Position numbers and translations under genes: made by a program | From: Cellulomonadaceae bacterium | GTDB taxonomy: Bacteria; Actinomycetota; Actinomycetes; Actinomycetales; Cellulomonadaceae | DNA length: 64,000 bases | Assembly (NCBI GenBank): GCA_031256435.1 | Contig: JAIRQO010000039.1 | Coordinates: 1 to 64,000 of the forward strand | Direction: 5' to 3' | In this document: positions 9,491 through 18,418 of the stretch, piece by piece | Numbering within the stretch: position 1 is the stretch's first letter | Layout: every line of letters starts with the position of its first letter | Notes under the pieces: model-generated | Databases searched by the model: none | What the model saw: only the letters and a program-made list of their open reading frames with translations | Told to the model about the DNA's origin: nothing

Positions 9491-9918
9491 GCGAGTCAGT
9501 CAAGCAATCCGGTGCTGCTTCTGCATCGACGACGAAGCCTGCGGCTAAGAAGGCTGCCGGTGCCAAAGTCCCCGCTGCCACACCCGCAGAACCGGTACTC
9601 ACGCGGGATGAACTGAAGGCGCAATCCGAGCAACTCCGCAAAGAACTGGCGGCCACTCTGGATCAGGTCACAACGCAGATCTCTCCCAAGTACCAGGCCA
9701 AGCGCGTCACCAACAACGCCAAGGTGAAGGTGCAGTCCACGGCTGCTGGATTTGCAGCCGCTGCCAAAACGGCAGGCACAGACTCTGCGGCCTTTGTCAG
9801 CGGACAGGGATTGCCCGAGGATGACACCCGTACGCGCAACCTCTACGTGGCCGCAGGTGTGGCCGTAGTGGCACTGGCACTCGTTGCCGCCGGCATCGTC
9901 AAAGCCGCCAAGAAATAG
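9487..9918 (+). CDS. DUF3618 family membrane-associated protein
   Basis: A 143-residue protein: an Ala/Lys-rich low-complexity N-terminus, a central segment (TRDELKAQSEQLRKELAATL) typical of DUF3618, and a C-terminal membrane helix (LYVAAGVAVVALALVAAGIV) followed by a Lys tail. The function of the family is unknown. Translation is coupled to the holin-like protein by a 4-base overlap, so both probably act together at the membrane. Confidence 0.85.
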   Translation: MSESVKQSGAASASTTKPAAKKAAGAKVPAATPAEPVLTRDELKAQSEQLRKELAATLDQVTTQISPKYQAKRVTNNAKVKVQSTAAGFAAAAKTAGTDSAAFVSGQGLPEDDTRTRNLYVAAGVAVVALALVAAGIVKAAKK

Positions 9919-10055
9919 GGCTGGCGGCTGGGCTGCCTCTCTGGGTTCGGTCCACCTACCTCCCCGCGCTCTGGCCTTTTCCCCGCGTGCGACCCGCTCC
10001 CCGTTTGGTCTGCTCTCCCGCACGCACATCCCCGCACGCATTTCCCAGCACCCAA

Positions 10056-10158
10056 ACCATCCTGGGTAGCCCCCTGGCCACTTCCCCGCCCGAAAACCAT
10101 CCTGGGTAGCCCCCTGGCCACTTTAGAGGCTCTATTGTGGCCACAGGGCTACCCAGGA
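10056..10158. repeat. Direct plus inverted repeat forming a long hairpin
   Basis: A 28-base unit beginning ACCATCCTGGGTAGCC is present at 10056-10083 and again at 10096-10123 (40-base period). An inverted copy (GTGGCCACAGGGCTACCCAG) follows at 10137-10156. The second copy and the inverted copy can form a stem of about 20 base pairs with one bulge on each side and a 15-base loop. It lies in the 365-base gap between the DUF3618 gene and bldC, which holds no other gene. Confidence 0.75.
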
Positions 10159-10236
10159 CGAAAATTACTCGACGATCCAGAGCGGCTCGGAATGGCAGTT
10201 GTCCGGAACCCGGCAGTTGGATGGCACGACACACAA

Positions 10237-10263
10237 CAACACCCCGTGTGAGACGGGGTGTTG
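10237..10263. terminator. Bidirectional hairpin terminator candidate after bldC
   Basis: CAACACCCCGT and ACGGGGTGTTG form a perfect 11-base-pair stem with a 5-base loop (GTGAG), 20 bases beyond the bldC stop. No long U-run follows on either strand. Confidence 0.65.
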
Positions 10264-10283
10264 CGATGGTCTTCCAGGGACAA

Positions 10284-10505
10284 TTAGGCGCGAACGGCCT
10301 CGCGGGCTGAGGTGTCTACGTGGACGGACTCTCCGAGGAGGGCGCGGACTTCACTCTCGCGGTAACGGCGGTGTCCCCCCAGGGTGCGGATCGAGGCGAG
10401 TTTGCCAGCCTGGGCCCACCGGGTCACGGTTTTAGGGTCTACGCGGAACAACGCGGCAACCTCGGATGGAGTGAGCAGGTTTTCTGACTCTCCGGTGAGT
10501 GCCAT
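10284..10505 (-). CDS. bldC: BldC-family MerR-like DNA-binding regulator
   Basis: A 73-residue protein consisting of one winged HTH: LLTPSEVAALFRVDPKTVTRWAQ followed by AGKLASIRTLGGHRRY, which matches BldC of Streptomyces closely. BldC binds direct repeats cooperatively and controls the onset of development in Streptomyces; its role in non-sporulating relatives is less known. ATG 10505 is preceded by AGGAGG with good spacing; an upstream in-frame ATG at 10565 would add 20 residues not typical of the family. Confidence 0.9.
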   Translation of the reverse strand: MALTGESENLLTPSEVAALFRVDPKTVTRWAQAGKLASIRTLGGHRRYRESEVRALLGESVHVDTSAREAVRA

Positions 10506-10841
10506 GGTGCGCCTCCTGGTATTTGTCCCCGGCGGTGGTTCCACAGGATCCGATGCCGCTTTCATTCACAACTTCTCCCATTCTCCCGCTTTGCCTCCCC
10601 GGTGCCCGCTCGACGATGCTGAGGCGCCAGAATTCGCTGAATCCATCCAGCACGGTGCCTCCCCGCCTCCCCACCCAGTGCCACCGCGTGACACTTTTCG
10701 CGGCAACGAAAGCCGCTGATGAGCGTCGCGCAAGCAATACGGGCCGCGAGGCGTGTACCGTATGCGCTTGAATAGATACACGAATTAATACGGGGCCGCT
10801 CGCCTAGCGCTGCCGCCCCGCTTCCACGTTGAGGGGGAGCC
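10506..10841. other. Gap between divergent bldC and DUF3073 genes
   Basis: This 336-base stretch must hold the promoters of both divergent genes. I see no gene, repeat or riboswitch in it. The segment 10762-10795 (TTGAATAGATACACG and following bases) is AT-rich relative to its surroundings and is the most likely promoter zone for the plus-strand gene. Confidence 0.4.
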
Positions 10842-11072
10842 ATGGGCCGCGGCCGTCAGAAGGCAAAGCAGACCAAGGTTGCTCGGGAACTGAAGGCATT
10901 CAGTCCACCCGTAGATCTCAGTGCCCTGGAGCAAGAGCTCCGGTATGGCGGAACGGTTCCGAATGCACCGGACCCCTACGCCGCTGATGACAGCACCGAG
11001 GATGACCCCTACGCCAAGTGGCGTGATCTTGAGGACCTCCCGGAGGATGACGAGGAAGACGACCGCCGGTAA
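10842..11072 (+). CDS. DUF3073 family protein
   Basis: A 76-residue protein: basic N-terminus (MGRGRQKAKQTKVARELKAF), a segment with LSALEQELRYGG, and a strongly acidic C-terminus (DEEDDR). This is the DUF3073 pattern found across actinobacteria; its function is unknown. GGGGGAG lies just before ATG 10842. It is downstream of and divergent from bldC. A family B hairpin begins 45 bases after the stop. Confidence 0.88.
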   Translation: MGRGRQKAKQTKVARELKAFSPPVDLSALEQELRYGGTVPNAPDPYAADDSTEDDPYAKWRDLEDLPEDDEEDDRR

Positions 11073-11117
11073 TTCGAGCCGCGCGTAGCAGCGTTACTGC
11101 CACTTGTTGTCACGGGT

Positions 11118-11262
11118 GGTTTCGACCGTCGTTCGCCATGCTCACTGGCTCAACCAGCCGGGTTCAGTTTTCGGGGTCCCCGCAAAGTATTCGGAACGCA
11201 GTGGAGAAACTTTGTGGGGTGATCTCGACCGCCGTTCGCCATGCTCACTGGCTCAACCGTCC
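11118..11262. repeat. Hairpin repeats B-C-B between convergent genes
   Basis: Two family B copies (11118-11159 and 11221-11262, sharing TTCGCCATGCTCACTGGCTC) flank a family C copy (11173-11219). Family C has arms CCCCGCAAAGT and AACTTTGTGGGG. The group fills the gap between the convergent DUF3073 and purM genes and ends 5 bases from the purM stop, consistent with a terminator role. Confidence 0.75.
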
Positions 11263-11267
11263 GTGGT

Positions 11268-12416
11268 CTACGCCCAGTTGTAGGTACCCGTCATGTGGAC
11301 GGCTCCGCCCTGGACGCCTTTGGTTCCGGTGACGACATCGCCCTTGTCACCCACAGCCGCACCAGCACCAGCCATCCCGGCATCCGCCGTCTCAGCAGCC
11401 ACCGTCACCGTGCCCAGCACCACTGAGGGCAACCCGCGTGCCGCCAGGCATCGGAGCGCCGCATCGGCACCCTCGGCGCCCACCACGGCCACCATGCCAA
11501 CCCCCAGGTTCCACGTCCCCTCCACGTCAGCCACGGGCACACCCCCGGCCTCGCGCAGAACGGTGAACACCGCGGGAACCTCCCAGGCTCCGCGATCCAC
11601 GGTGGCACTCATACCGGCAGGGAGAATGCGGGCAAGGTTGGCAGCAAGCCCACCCCCGGTGACGTGCGTGAAACCGTGGACCTGTGCTGCAGGATCGGCG
11701 GCAAGGGCCAAGCAATCAGCAGCATAGATCCGGGTGGGTTCCAGCAGCTCTTCACCCAGGGTTCGCCCAAACTCGGGCACGTGACGTTCCAGCGCCCAGC
11801 CTTGCTGTGCCGTGATGGCGCGCACCAAGGAGTACCCGTTGGAGTGCAGACCGCTGCTAGGCATGGCAATGAGCACGTCACCTTCACGCACTCGATCCGG
11901 ACCCAGGAGGGCGTCCTTGTCCACGATGCCCGTCACGGCGCCTGCCAGGTCATACTCGCCGGGTTCCATCAAACCGGGGTGTTCGGCCGTCTCGCCGCCA
12001 ATGAGGGCCGTTTGCGCTTCGGCGCACCCTGCGGCAATCCCGCCCACAATCTGCGCGATGGTGGACGGCACCACCTGGCCACACGCAATGTAATCCGTCA
12101 TGAACAACGGCGTGGCACCCACCACCACAATGTCATCCACCACCATGCCCACCAAATCCCGCCCAATGGTGTCATGCTTGTCCAGCGCTTGGGCGTAAGC
12201 CACCTTGGTCCCCACGCCGTCCGTGGACGTAGCAAGAACGGGATTCGTATAACCTCCCACAGCCCCCAGGTCAAACAACCCGGCAAACCCGCCGAATCCG
12301 CCCAACACTCCAGCCGAGTGCGTGGCCTTGACCGAGGCGCGCATGAGTTCCACCGCGCGATCCCCTGCCTCGGTGTCCACCCCTGCGGTGGCGTACGTCA
12401 ACGGTGTTGTGGTCAT
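11268..12416 (-). CDS. purM: Phosphoribosylformylglycinamidine cyclo-ligase (AIR synthetase)
   Basis: A 382-residue enzyme that closes FGAM to aminoimidazole ribotide with ATP in purine synthesis. Family motifs include YATAGVDTEAGDRAVE at the N-terminus, LATSTDGVGTKVAYAQ and the GGETAEHPG loop. The C-terminus (after about residue 345) is longer than in E. coli and rich in Gly, Ala and Val. The start codon overlaps the purF stop (ATGA), so the two are translationally coupled. Confidence 0.96.
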   Translation of the reverse strand: MTTTPLTYATAGVDTEAGDRAVELMRASVKATHSAGVLGGFGGFAGLFDLGAVGGYTNPVLATSTDGVGTKVAYAQALDKHDTIGRDLVGMVVDDIVVVGATPLFMTDYIACGQVVPSTIAQIVGGIAAGCAEAQTALIGGETAEHPGLMEPGEYDLAGAVTGIVDKDALLGPDRVREGDVLIAMPSSGLHSNGYSLVRAITAQQGWALERHVPEFGRTLGEELLEPTRIYAADCLALAADPAAQVHGFTHVTGGGLAANLARILPAGMSATVDRGAWEVPAVFTVLREAGGVPVADVEGTWNLGVGMVAVVGAEGADAALRCLAARGLPSVVLGTVTVAAETADAGMAGAGAAVGDKGDVVTGTKGVQGGAVHMTGTYNWA

Positions 12417-13828
12417 GCGGTTCCTCCCAAAGGAAGTTGATCCTGCGTCTGCGCGGCCCAGGACTGATCATCAAGCGCCAGAGGGTAGTCACCCGTAAAG
12501 CACGCGGTACATAACTGTGAGGACGACGAATTGGTGGTGTTCACCATTCCTTCCAGCGAAATGTAGCCGAGCGAATCGGCACCAATGGAGGCGCAAATAT
12601 CGTCGTCAGATAAACCACTGGCAATGAGTTCGCCGCGCGTAGCAAAATCGATGCCGTAATAGCAGGGGAATTCCACACGAGGTGAGGAGATGCGCACGTG
12701 AATTTCCGCAGCGCCTGCCTCGCGGAGCATGCGGACTAAGGCGCGCTGTGTATTGCCGCGGACAATGGAATCATCCACCACTACCACGCGTTTGCCGCGA
12801 ATCACTTCCCGCATGGGGTTGAGTTTCATGCGGATTCCGCGGCGGCGTAATGCTTCCGTAGGTTGGATGAAGGTACGGCCCACGTAGGCGTTCTTGGTGA
12901 GTCCCAGTTGGAACGGAATCCCGGATTCTTGTGCGTAGCCCACAGCTGCCGGCGTTCCGGAATCTGGGGTGGGCATGACCAAATCCGCCTCCACGGGATG
13001 CTCGCGGGCCAGGCACTTGCCCATCTCCACGCGGGACTTCATCACGGAGCGCCCGTCCAGCACGGCGTCCGGACGAGCCAGGTACACAAACTCAAAAACA
13101 CACCCCGCGCGCTCCACCTCGGCGAATCGGTGGGACCTCAACCCTGATTCGTCGATGATGATGAGTTCGCCGGGTTCTACATCACGCACATAGGATGCGC
13201 CGATGATGTCCAGGGCGGGGGTCTCGGAGGCCACCACCCAGCCGCGCTCCAGGCGCCCTAGCACCAGGGGGAGCATGCCGTGCTTGTCTCGGGCGGCATA
13301 CAGGGAGGTTTCATCCATGAACACCAGGGAGAAGGCGCCTTGGACGGAGGGCAGAACTTCCTGAACTGTCTCTTCGAGGGTCTGGTCCTGGCTTCCGGCT
13401 AGGAGTGCCGTGAGGATTGCGGTGTCCGTGGTGCTGCCGCGAGCGAGGTCCGCTGCCCGACGAGCCCCGTACAGCTCCCCCACCAGGCGAATGAGTTCGC
13501 TGGTGTGGGTGAGTTTACCGTTGTGCGTCAGGGCGATGGTGCCTTGGGACGTGGGGCCGAGTGCCGGTTGAGCGTTCTCCCAGGTGGCGGCACTCAGAGG
13601 CGCGTACCGGCAGTGGCCCACGGAGAGGTGGCCGCGCTGGGACTCGAGCCCTGGCTCGTCGAACACCTGCGAGACGAGGCCCAAATCCTTGTACACCAGG
13701 ATGTGTTGGCCGTTGGAGGTGGCAATTCCTGCCGATTCTTGGCCGCGATGCTGCAGGGAGTGAAGGCCAAAATACGTGAGTTTGGCTACTTCCTCGCCGG
13801 GAGCCCACACGCCGAAAACGCCGCACAT
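12413..13828 (-). CDS. purF: Amidophosphoribosyltransferase
   Basis: A 471-residue enzyme that makes 5-phosphoribosylamine from PRPP and glutamine, the first committed step of purine synthesis. Met is followed by Cys2 (MCGVFGVWAPG), the N-terminal nucleophile exposed after Met removal. Substrate motifs PTPDSGTPAA (about 287) and the PRPP loop VVVVDDSIVRGNT (about 348-360) are intact. ATG 13828 is fixed by the need for Cys2; CATACT lies 7 bases upstream and no ribosome binding site is seen, so the mRNA may be leaderless. It forms an operon with purM. Confidence 0.96.
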   Translation of the reverse strand: MCGVFGVWAPGEEVAKLTYFGLHSLQHRGQESAGIATSNGQHILVYKDLGLVSQVFDEPGLESQRGHLSVGHCRYAPLSAATWENAQPALGPTSQGTIALTHNGKLTHTSELIRLVGELYGARRAADLARGSTTDTAILTALLAGSQDQTLEETVQEVLPSVQGAFSLVFMDETSLYAARDKHGMLPLVLGRLERGWVVASETPALDIIGASYVRDVEPGELIIIDESGLRSHRFAEVERAGCVFEFVYLARPDAVLDGRSVMKSRVEMGKCLAREHPVEADLVMPTPDSGTPAAVGYAQESGIPFQLGLTKNAYVGRTFIQPTEALRRRGIRMKLNPMREVIRGKRVVVVDDSIVRGNTQRALVRMLREAGAAEIHVRISSPRVEFPCYYGIDFATRGELIASGLSDDDICASIGADSLGYISLEGMVNTTNSSSSQLCTACFTGDYPLALDDQSWAAQTQDQLPLGGTA

Positions 13829-13958
13829 GGCTGGAAGTATGGCATCTGGGCGGGTGCTGGTCAGCACTGTGGACGCAATGAGATAGGCGTTGTGGCTGGG
13901 GCACGCAAAATGCCCCCACGCTGTGAGGCGCGAGGGCACGGTGCTGTGGTGGGTTGAT

Positions 13959-13978
13959 GGGCCGCACGCGTGCGGCCC
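13959..13978. terminator. Perfect 20-base palindrome, probable terminator of the M15 peptidase gene
   Basis: GGGCCGCACG is followed directly by CGTGCGGCCC, about 50 bases beyond the stop of the minus-strand M15 peptidase gene. There is no U-run. It lies between that gene and purF. Confidence 0.5.
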
Positions 13979-14029
13979 GAAAGCCGCAGGGGTAGCCGCC
14001 TCAAGCAGGGGTGCCGAGAGCAGGTGTGG

Positions 14030-15496
14030 CTAGAGCAAGCCAGTCCCACCGGGGTTGTACTCCCAGTGCCACGGCTCAATCTTGGTGGTGCGGGCCCAGT
14101 CCGGGTTCTCAAAACCAAAGTCAGCAGCGTGAGCCACCATCCACTGGTGTTGAGCGGAACCGGAACTCTGAATCCCGCCACCCAGGTCAATGGCAATACC
14201 GTTACCGTGGTTAGAGGTACCCGGCGTGGCAGCAAGGTATCCCTTGGCCGCCTTCACCGCGAGTTGCTGACCATAGGTACGGTACGTGTCCGTCACCTGA
14301 ATGTTCTTGCCGAACTTCAGTTTGTACGCCTGATTCATGCGTTCCAGTTGGGCCGCAGCATCACACCGGATGGAACCGGAGGCAAAGGACAAACCGCACT
14401 TGTCCGCACCCGGAAGTTGCCCGTTACCGTACTTCAAGGTCCCGTACTTCTGGTACAACTCGGGGGCATCCGCCTTGGCTTCCGCCTTGATTTCCGCCAG
14501 CTTCTCGGCTGCGGAAAGCGGTGCGGCCTCGGCGGCCACACCCGTGGAGGACGCAGCGTCCAACAAGGCATCTAGCGCCTGCGTGGCTTCGGCAATCTTG
14601 GCAGTGAGCTGATCGCTGGTGAGGTTGCTCAGGTCATCGGTGGTGGCCGGAGCATCCACCGGGGCCGTTTCATCCTCAGGGGTGGACACGGCAGAACCGG
14701 CGTTGGCCTCGGGGGACGCGGTGGCATCCGCAGAGGCGGCGTCACCCGAACCATCCGTAGCAGTAGAAGCCTCGGAAATACCCGAGCCATCCGTGCCCGT
14801 GCCGTCCGTGCTGGTCCCGTCACCCGCAGTGCTGGCCGAACCGGTGCCGTCCGAGCCGATACCCGCATCCGTGGACGCGCCGTCCGTTCCCGTGGCGTCA
14901 GAGCCGGTAGCGTCTGAACCCGCAGTGACCGCGCCGTCAGCGCCTACCGTGGTGGTGGTGGCGGGGGCAACGTTGTCCTGTTGGGCAAGGGCGGTGAGTT
15001 GTGCCAACGTGTCCTGCGCGTCCTTGATGGCAGCGAGGTCCGCCTTGGATACGTCCGTGGACTCGGCCGTCACCTGATCGGCGCGCGTCAGGGACGCAGC
15101 GGCAGCGGTGATGGCATCCGTGGTCTGCGCGTTGGTGGAATCCCCCGTGGTAGCAGTTGCGGTATCACCCGCAGTGGACACCTGTTGGGCGTTGTCTACG
15201 GCAAACAGTGCATCGCGCTCGTGGGAACGCGAGGCGGCATCATCAACGCGGCCATTGATGGCAGCGGAGTCCATCTCGCCGGTGGCCATATCTTCAGGCG
15301 TCACCGTGGTGGAGTGGGCAGGGCCCAGCAATGCCGTAGCAGCAATGGTGGCTACCGCCATCACCCCTACGGAGGTGCCTACGGTACCCGCTTGGCGTCG
15401 CTTGGCGGCACGCTGTTCGGCGCGCTCGGCCATGCGCATCGCTTTGCGATTCGCTTCTGGCCGTTGAACACTAGCCCGTGTTGGATACTCAGTCAT
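14030..15496 (-). CDS. M15-family D-Ala-D-Ala carboxypeptidase (VanY-like), membrane-anchored
   Basis: A 488-residue protein. A basic N-terminus with MAERAEQRAAKRRQAG is followed by one membrane helix (GVMAVATIAATALLG), then about 230 residues rich in Ala, Thr, Asp, Ser and Gly forming a low-complexity wall spacer. The last 130 residues are a zinc peptidase of the VanY type with SNHGNGIAIDLG and EPWHWEY holding the metal ligands and catalytic Glu. It should trim peptidoglycan stem peptides outside the cell. The second of two in-frame ATGs (15496 rather than 15502) is better spaced from AAGGGGA. Confidence 0.9.
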   Translation of the reverse strand: MTEYPTRASVQRPEANRKAMRMAERAEQRAAKRRQAGTVGTSVGVMAVATIAATALLGPAHSTTVTPEDMATGEMDSAAINGRVDDAASRSHERDALFAVDNAQQVSTAGDTATATTGDSTNAQTTDAITAAAASLTRADQVTAESTDVSKADLAAIKDAQDTLAQLTALAQQDNVAPATTTTVGADGAVTAGSDATGSDATGTDGASTDAGIGSDGTGSASTAGDGTSTDGTGTDGSGISEASTATDGSGDAASADATASPEANAGSAVSTPEDETAPVDAPATTDDLSNLTSDQLTAKIAEATQALDALLDAASSTGVAAEAAPLSAAEKLAEIKAEAKADAPELYQKYGTLKYGNGQLPGADKCGLSFASGSIRCDAAAQLERMNQAYKLKFGKNIQVTDTYRTYGQQLAVKAAKGYLAATPGTSNHGNGIAIDLGGGIQSSGSAQHQWMVAHAADFGFENPDWARTTKIEPWHWEYNPGGTGLL

Positions 15497-15703
15497 CGTC
15501 ATCGTCCCCTTGGTCGATTACCTAATACTCCCACTATGCGCCATCACAGGGGCACGCACAACCATTTTCCGGCTAAATGAGCGGTACGCCACACTATGTG
15601 AGTGGGAAGCCTCGTCTCTGAGTAGTCCCACACATGCCGCAATGTACGACGATTCCGTTCCGGATGAGTGACGTGAGTGTGAAAACCCGGTATGCTCAGC
15701 GGT

Positions 15704-15776
15704 GGGCCTCTAGCTCATCAGGTAGAGCAACGGACTTTTAATCCGTGGGTGCCGGGTTCGAGCCCCGGGGGGCCTA
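15704..15776 (+). tRNA. tRNA-Lys (anticodon UUU)
   Basis: A 73-base cloverleaf: acceptor GGGCCTC, D arm GCTC...GAGC, anticodon stem ACGGA/TCCGT around CTTTTAA (anticodon TTT), T arm CCGGG-TTCGAGC-CCCGG, and a 3' acceptor strand with G-T pairs. CCA is not encoded. A run of eight T residues starts at 15778. Confidence 0.96.
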
Positions 15777-15784
15777 CTTTTTTT

Positions 15785-15830
15785 CCCCACAAAGTGTCCT
15801 CACTGCGTTGCGGTACTTTGCGGGGACCCC
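15785..15830. repeat. Family C hairpin repeat between tRNA-Lys and pit
   Basis: CCCCACAAAGTG at one end and CACTTTG-type complement (TACTTTGCGGGGACCCC) at the other form the family C hairpin. It lies between the tRNA and the 3' end of the minus-strand phosphate transporter gene, where it could act as terminator for both. Confidence 0.6.
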
Positions 15831-15864
15831 GAGCCGGGACACAGTTATCCCGTGCGGACAAGCC

Positions 15865-16920
15865 TTACGAGCCGATAATCGCGCGCAGGAGCAGGGTAAT
15901 CAGTGCGGCCACTGCGGCGGCTGCGGGAATAGTGGATACCCACGCCACCACAATGTTCTTGGCTACGCCCCATCGCACGGCCGACAGACGCTTGGTGGCG
16001 CCCACACCCATGATGGAGGTGGTGATGGTGTGCGTGGTGGACAGCGGCATGTGGAAGTGCATGGCACCCACAAAGAGCACCACCGCAGAAACGGCTTCAG
16101 CCACAAATCCGCGGGCCGGGTCCAGTTCAATGATCTTGCGTCCCAGCGTCCGCATGATGCGCCATCCACCGGAAGCGGTTCCGGCAGAGATGGCCGCAGC
16201 CGCACCAATCTTCACCCACAGCGGGATGGTGCCCATGGGGTCATTCGGGTTGAAGATCCACGTGGGCAGCGTGTGCCCGGTGCCGGGACCGGCGTACGCA
16301 AACAATGCCATGGCAATGATGCCCATGGTTTTTTGCGCGTCCTGCAAACCGTGGCCTAGGGCCATGGCAGCAGCGGAGGCGGTTTGGGCAATGCGGAATC
16401 GTCGGGTAGCTTTCCACGGATTCACCTTCTGGAATATCCACAACACAATCACCATGATGATAAACGCGAGGCAGAATCCCACCAGCGGCGAGGCGATCAT
16501 GGGGATGACCACTTTCTGCAACACGCTCTGCCATTGAACGCCGCCGGAGCCGAGTGCCACCAGGCCAGCGCCAATCAGGCCACCAATCATGGAGTGCGTG
16601 GAGGATGACGGCAGGCCGAGCCACCACGTGATGAGGTTCCAGGAGATGGCTCCCACCAGGGCCCCCACCACCACGGTGAGTTCAATGCGCGGTGCTTGGC
16701 CTTCCAGCTTCACAATTTCGCGGGCAATGGTGCCGGCAACTTGGGTGCCGAGCAGGGCGCCGGCAAAGTTCATCACGGCGGCCATGCCGAGAGCAACGCG
16801 CGGTGTCAGCGCGCGCGTGGATACGGACGTAGCGATGGCGTTTGCCGCATCGTGGAAACCGTTGGTGTAATCGAATCCCACCGCAAGCGCCACGACGAGG
16901 ATGACGAGTGCGAGTTCCAC
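15865..16920 (-). CDS. pitA: PiT-family inorganic phosphate transporter
   Basis: A 351-residue membrane protein of about ten helices with the PiT signature GFHDAANAIATSV near residue 21 and a second inverted half (SVSTRAL... and LSTTHTITTSIMGVGATKR). PiT carriers take up phosphate, often as a metal-phosphate complex, with protons. The start is GTG 16920, 4 bases after the DUF47 stop; the DUF47-pit pair is a common conserved unit. With ppk nearby (20357-22675), phosphate uptake and polyphosphate storage are encoded close together. Confidence 0.93.
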   Translation of the reverse strand: MELALVILVVALAVGFDYTNGFHDAANAIATSVSTRALTPRVALGMAAVMNFAGALLGTQVAGTIAREIVKLEGQAPRIELTVVVGALVGAISWNLITWWLGLPSSSTHSMIGGLIGAGLVALGSGGVQWQSVLQKVVIPMIASPLVGFCLAFIIMVIVLWIFQKVNPWKATRRFRIAQTASAAAMALGHGLQDAQKTMGIIAMALFAYAGPGTGHTLPTWIFNPNDPMGTIPLWVKIGAAAAISAGTASGGWRIMRTLGRKIIELDPARGFVAEAVSAVVLFVGAMHFHMPLSTTHTITTSIMGVGATKRLSAVRWGVAKNIVVAWVSTIPAAAAVAALITLLLRAIIGS

Positions 16921-16924
16921 GAGA

Positions 16925-17548
16925 CTATGACTCCTTCAGAGCAATGGATTCCACAACGTCCGCAACCTCTTCAAAGGAATCGCAGGCGTCTTCCAGACAA
17001 TTGACGATTTCCTTGAGTTTCACGAAGGTCATGACGTCCCCGGTAAATTCGTCGCACAGTTGCTTGATGAGCTTGCGGTGCAACTTGTCACCCTTGCGTT
17101 CCAGGTCCGCAATGGTTTTCCAGTAGTCATCCAACTTGTCCAGCGCACGCATGCGCGGCATGGCGGCCACGGAGAGTTCCGCGCACTGTTTCAGCACGGC
17201 CACCACATCGCTGACGCGAGCCGGCAACTCATCTACTTCATATAGGACAATAAGGTCCGCAGCCTCTTCCATATTGTCCACGCAGTCATCCAGGGATGAG
17301 GACAGGTCATAGATGTCATCCCTGTCCAGCGGGGTCACAAAAGTGGAGTTCAGCCGCGTCATGATGGCGGAGTTAGCAGCATCCGCCTGGGTTTCCACGT
17401 CAGCAATCTTCTTGGCAAGATCCTTGCGCGTGGACTTGTCAGCGGTCAGCATCTGTTCCAGCAGATCGGCTGCTTCCACGGTGTACTGTGCGAGGTCCCC
17501 AAATTGGTCAAAGAACGTAGTATCGCGCGGTGTCAGTTTGAAGGCCAC
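16925..17548 (-). CDS. DUF47 (PhoU-like) partner of PiT transporter
   Basis: A 207-residue all-helical protein of the DUF47/PhoU-like family (LTPRDTTFFDQFGDLAQY near the start, DEFTGDVMTFVKLKEIVNCLED later). Such proteins regulate the adjacent PiT transporter. GTG 17548 is chosen because GGGGAG lies 5 bases upstream and the family normally begins with these residues; an upstream ATG at 17620 would add an unrelated basic extension. Confidence 0.92.
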   Translation of the reverse strand: MAFKLTPRDTTFFDQFGDLAQYTVEAADLLEQMLTADKSTRKDLAKKIADVETQADAANSAIMTRLNSTFVTPLDRDDIYDLSSSLDDCVDNMEEAADLIVLYEVDELPARVSDVVAVLKQCAELSVAAMPRMRALDKLDDYWKTIADLERKGDKLHRKLIKQLCDEFTGDVMTFVKLKEIVNCLEDACDSFEEVADVVESIALKES

Positions 17549-18038
17549 GGTGTCTCCCCATTGCTGTGGTGGACGCTCCCGGCGTGTGCCAGGAATCCCT
17601 TTACCTTTGGATCGTTTCACCTCGTGGGAAACCCGGCACGGCGAGGATGCATTTGCGACGAAGGTGCGGGTGGGGTGCCAGTGGAGGCTGGAGGCGCGGT
17701 GGCTGGGTGTGGGAAATGCCTGTGGCGGGAGTTGCGTTGATGGGCTTGTCCTGGGCGGGAAACCTTCGGAGTGAAAGCAATGGTGAGGTTGTCCCGGTGA
17801 TTGCCTTGGGCGGTGCCTGCCCTGGGTGATGTGCTTGAGGCGGGAGTCATACGATGCCGAGCCGGGAACGCCTCACGGCGTGAGGCCGCTCGAAGCGGCT
17901 GAAGTTGGAGCCCGGGGGTACCGCAGCCCGGCATCGCAGTTCCCAGTGTACTCCTGATTGACCCCGATGGGGAAGGTCAGTGTCAGTGTCAGTGCCCGTA
18001 GCAGTCTCAGTGTTCTGGAACTACGCGGCGTTCTGGAA
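17549..18038. other. 490-base gap without a gene
   Basis: No convincing reading frame. Two adjacent small hairpins lie at 17871-17901 (GCCTCAC-GGC-GTGAGGC and GCCGCT-CGA-AGCGGC). Short direct repeats occur at 17978-17996 (TCAGTG units) and at 18009-18044 (two copies of GTTCTGGAACTACGCGGC), the second overlapping the stop codon of the next gene. Confidence 0.5.
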
Positions 18039-18356
18039 CTACGCGGCGTTCTGAGGCTCGGGGTCCTGAAGCTCGGCGTCCTGAGATTCGTCAGCCTCCA
18101 ACTCGTCGGCCAGATAGGCCGCGATGCCGTCCAAGTCCTTGGTGTCCAGGATGCGCGTGAGGCGTTCCAGGGTGGCCGGGTCCTGGGAAGTTCCGCTGCG
18201 GAGCAGGATGGCGCGCGCCACCAAGGAGGCAAACTCCTCTCGTCGATCCTGATCCATGGGATCGGCAATGCCCTCGGCGGCATGCTGATCCAGCATGGCT
18301 GGCCTGCGGTAGCGCACGCTGGACGCGCGAGGTGCTTCAGCGGGATTGATACTCAT
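18039..18356 (-). CDS. Small acidic hypothetical protein
   Basis: A 105-residue protein I do not recognise. The middle (REEFASLVARAILLRSG and ATLERLTRILDTKDLDGIAAYLADELEA) is helical and the C-terminus is acidic and Gln/Pro-rich (ESQDAELQDPEPQNAA). ATG 18356 gives a plausible start (MSINPAEAPRASS); ATG 18401 is an alternative. The last codons and stop lie inside an 18-base direct repeat, so the C-terminus may have been changed by duplication. No partner is evident. Confidence 0.6.
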   Translation of the reverse strand: MSINPAEAPRASSVRYRRPAMLDQHAAEGIADPMDQDRREEFASLVARAILLRSGTSQDPATLERLTRILDTKDLDGIAAYLADELEADESQDAELQDPEPQNAA

Positions 18357-18418
18357 ACCGGCATTGTCCCACACCCCACCCGTGTCCTGGGCCCGGATCA
18401 CCCACCCCAGAATCGTCG

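Noticed and set aside
9026..9918. Prophage remnant because of the holin-like gene
   Set aside because: No endolysin, structural or integrase genes nearby; this holin-like family is chromosomal in most actinobacteria.
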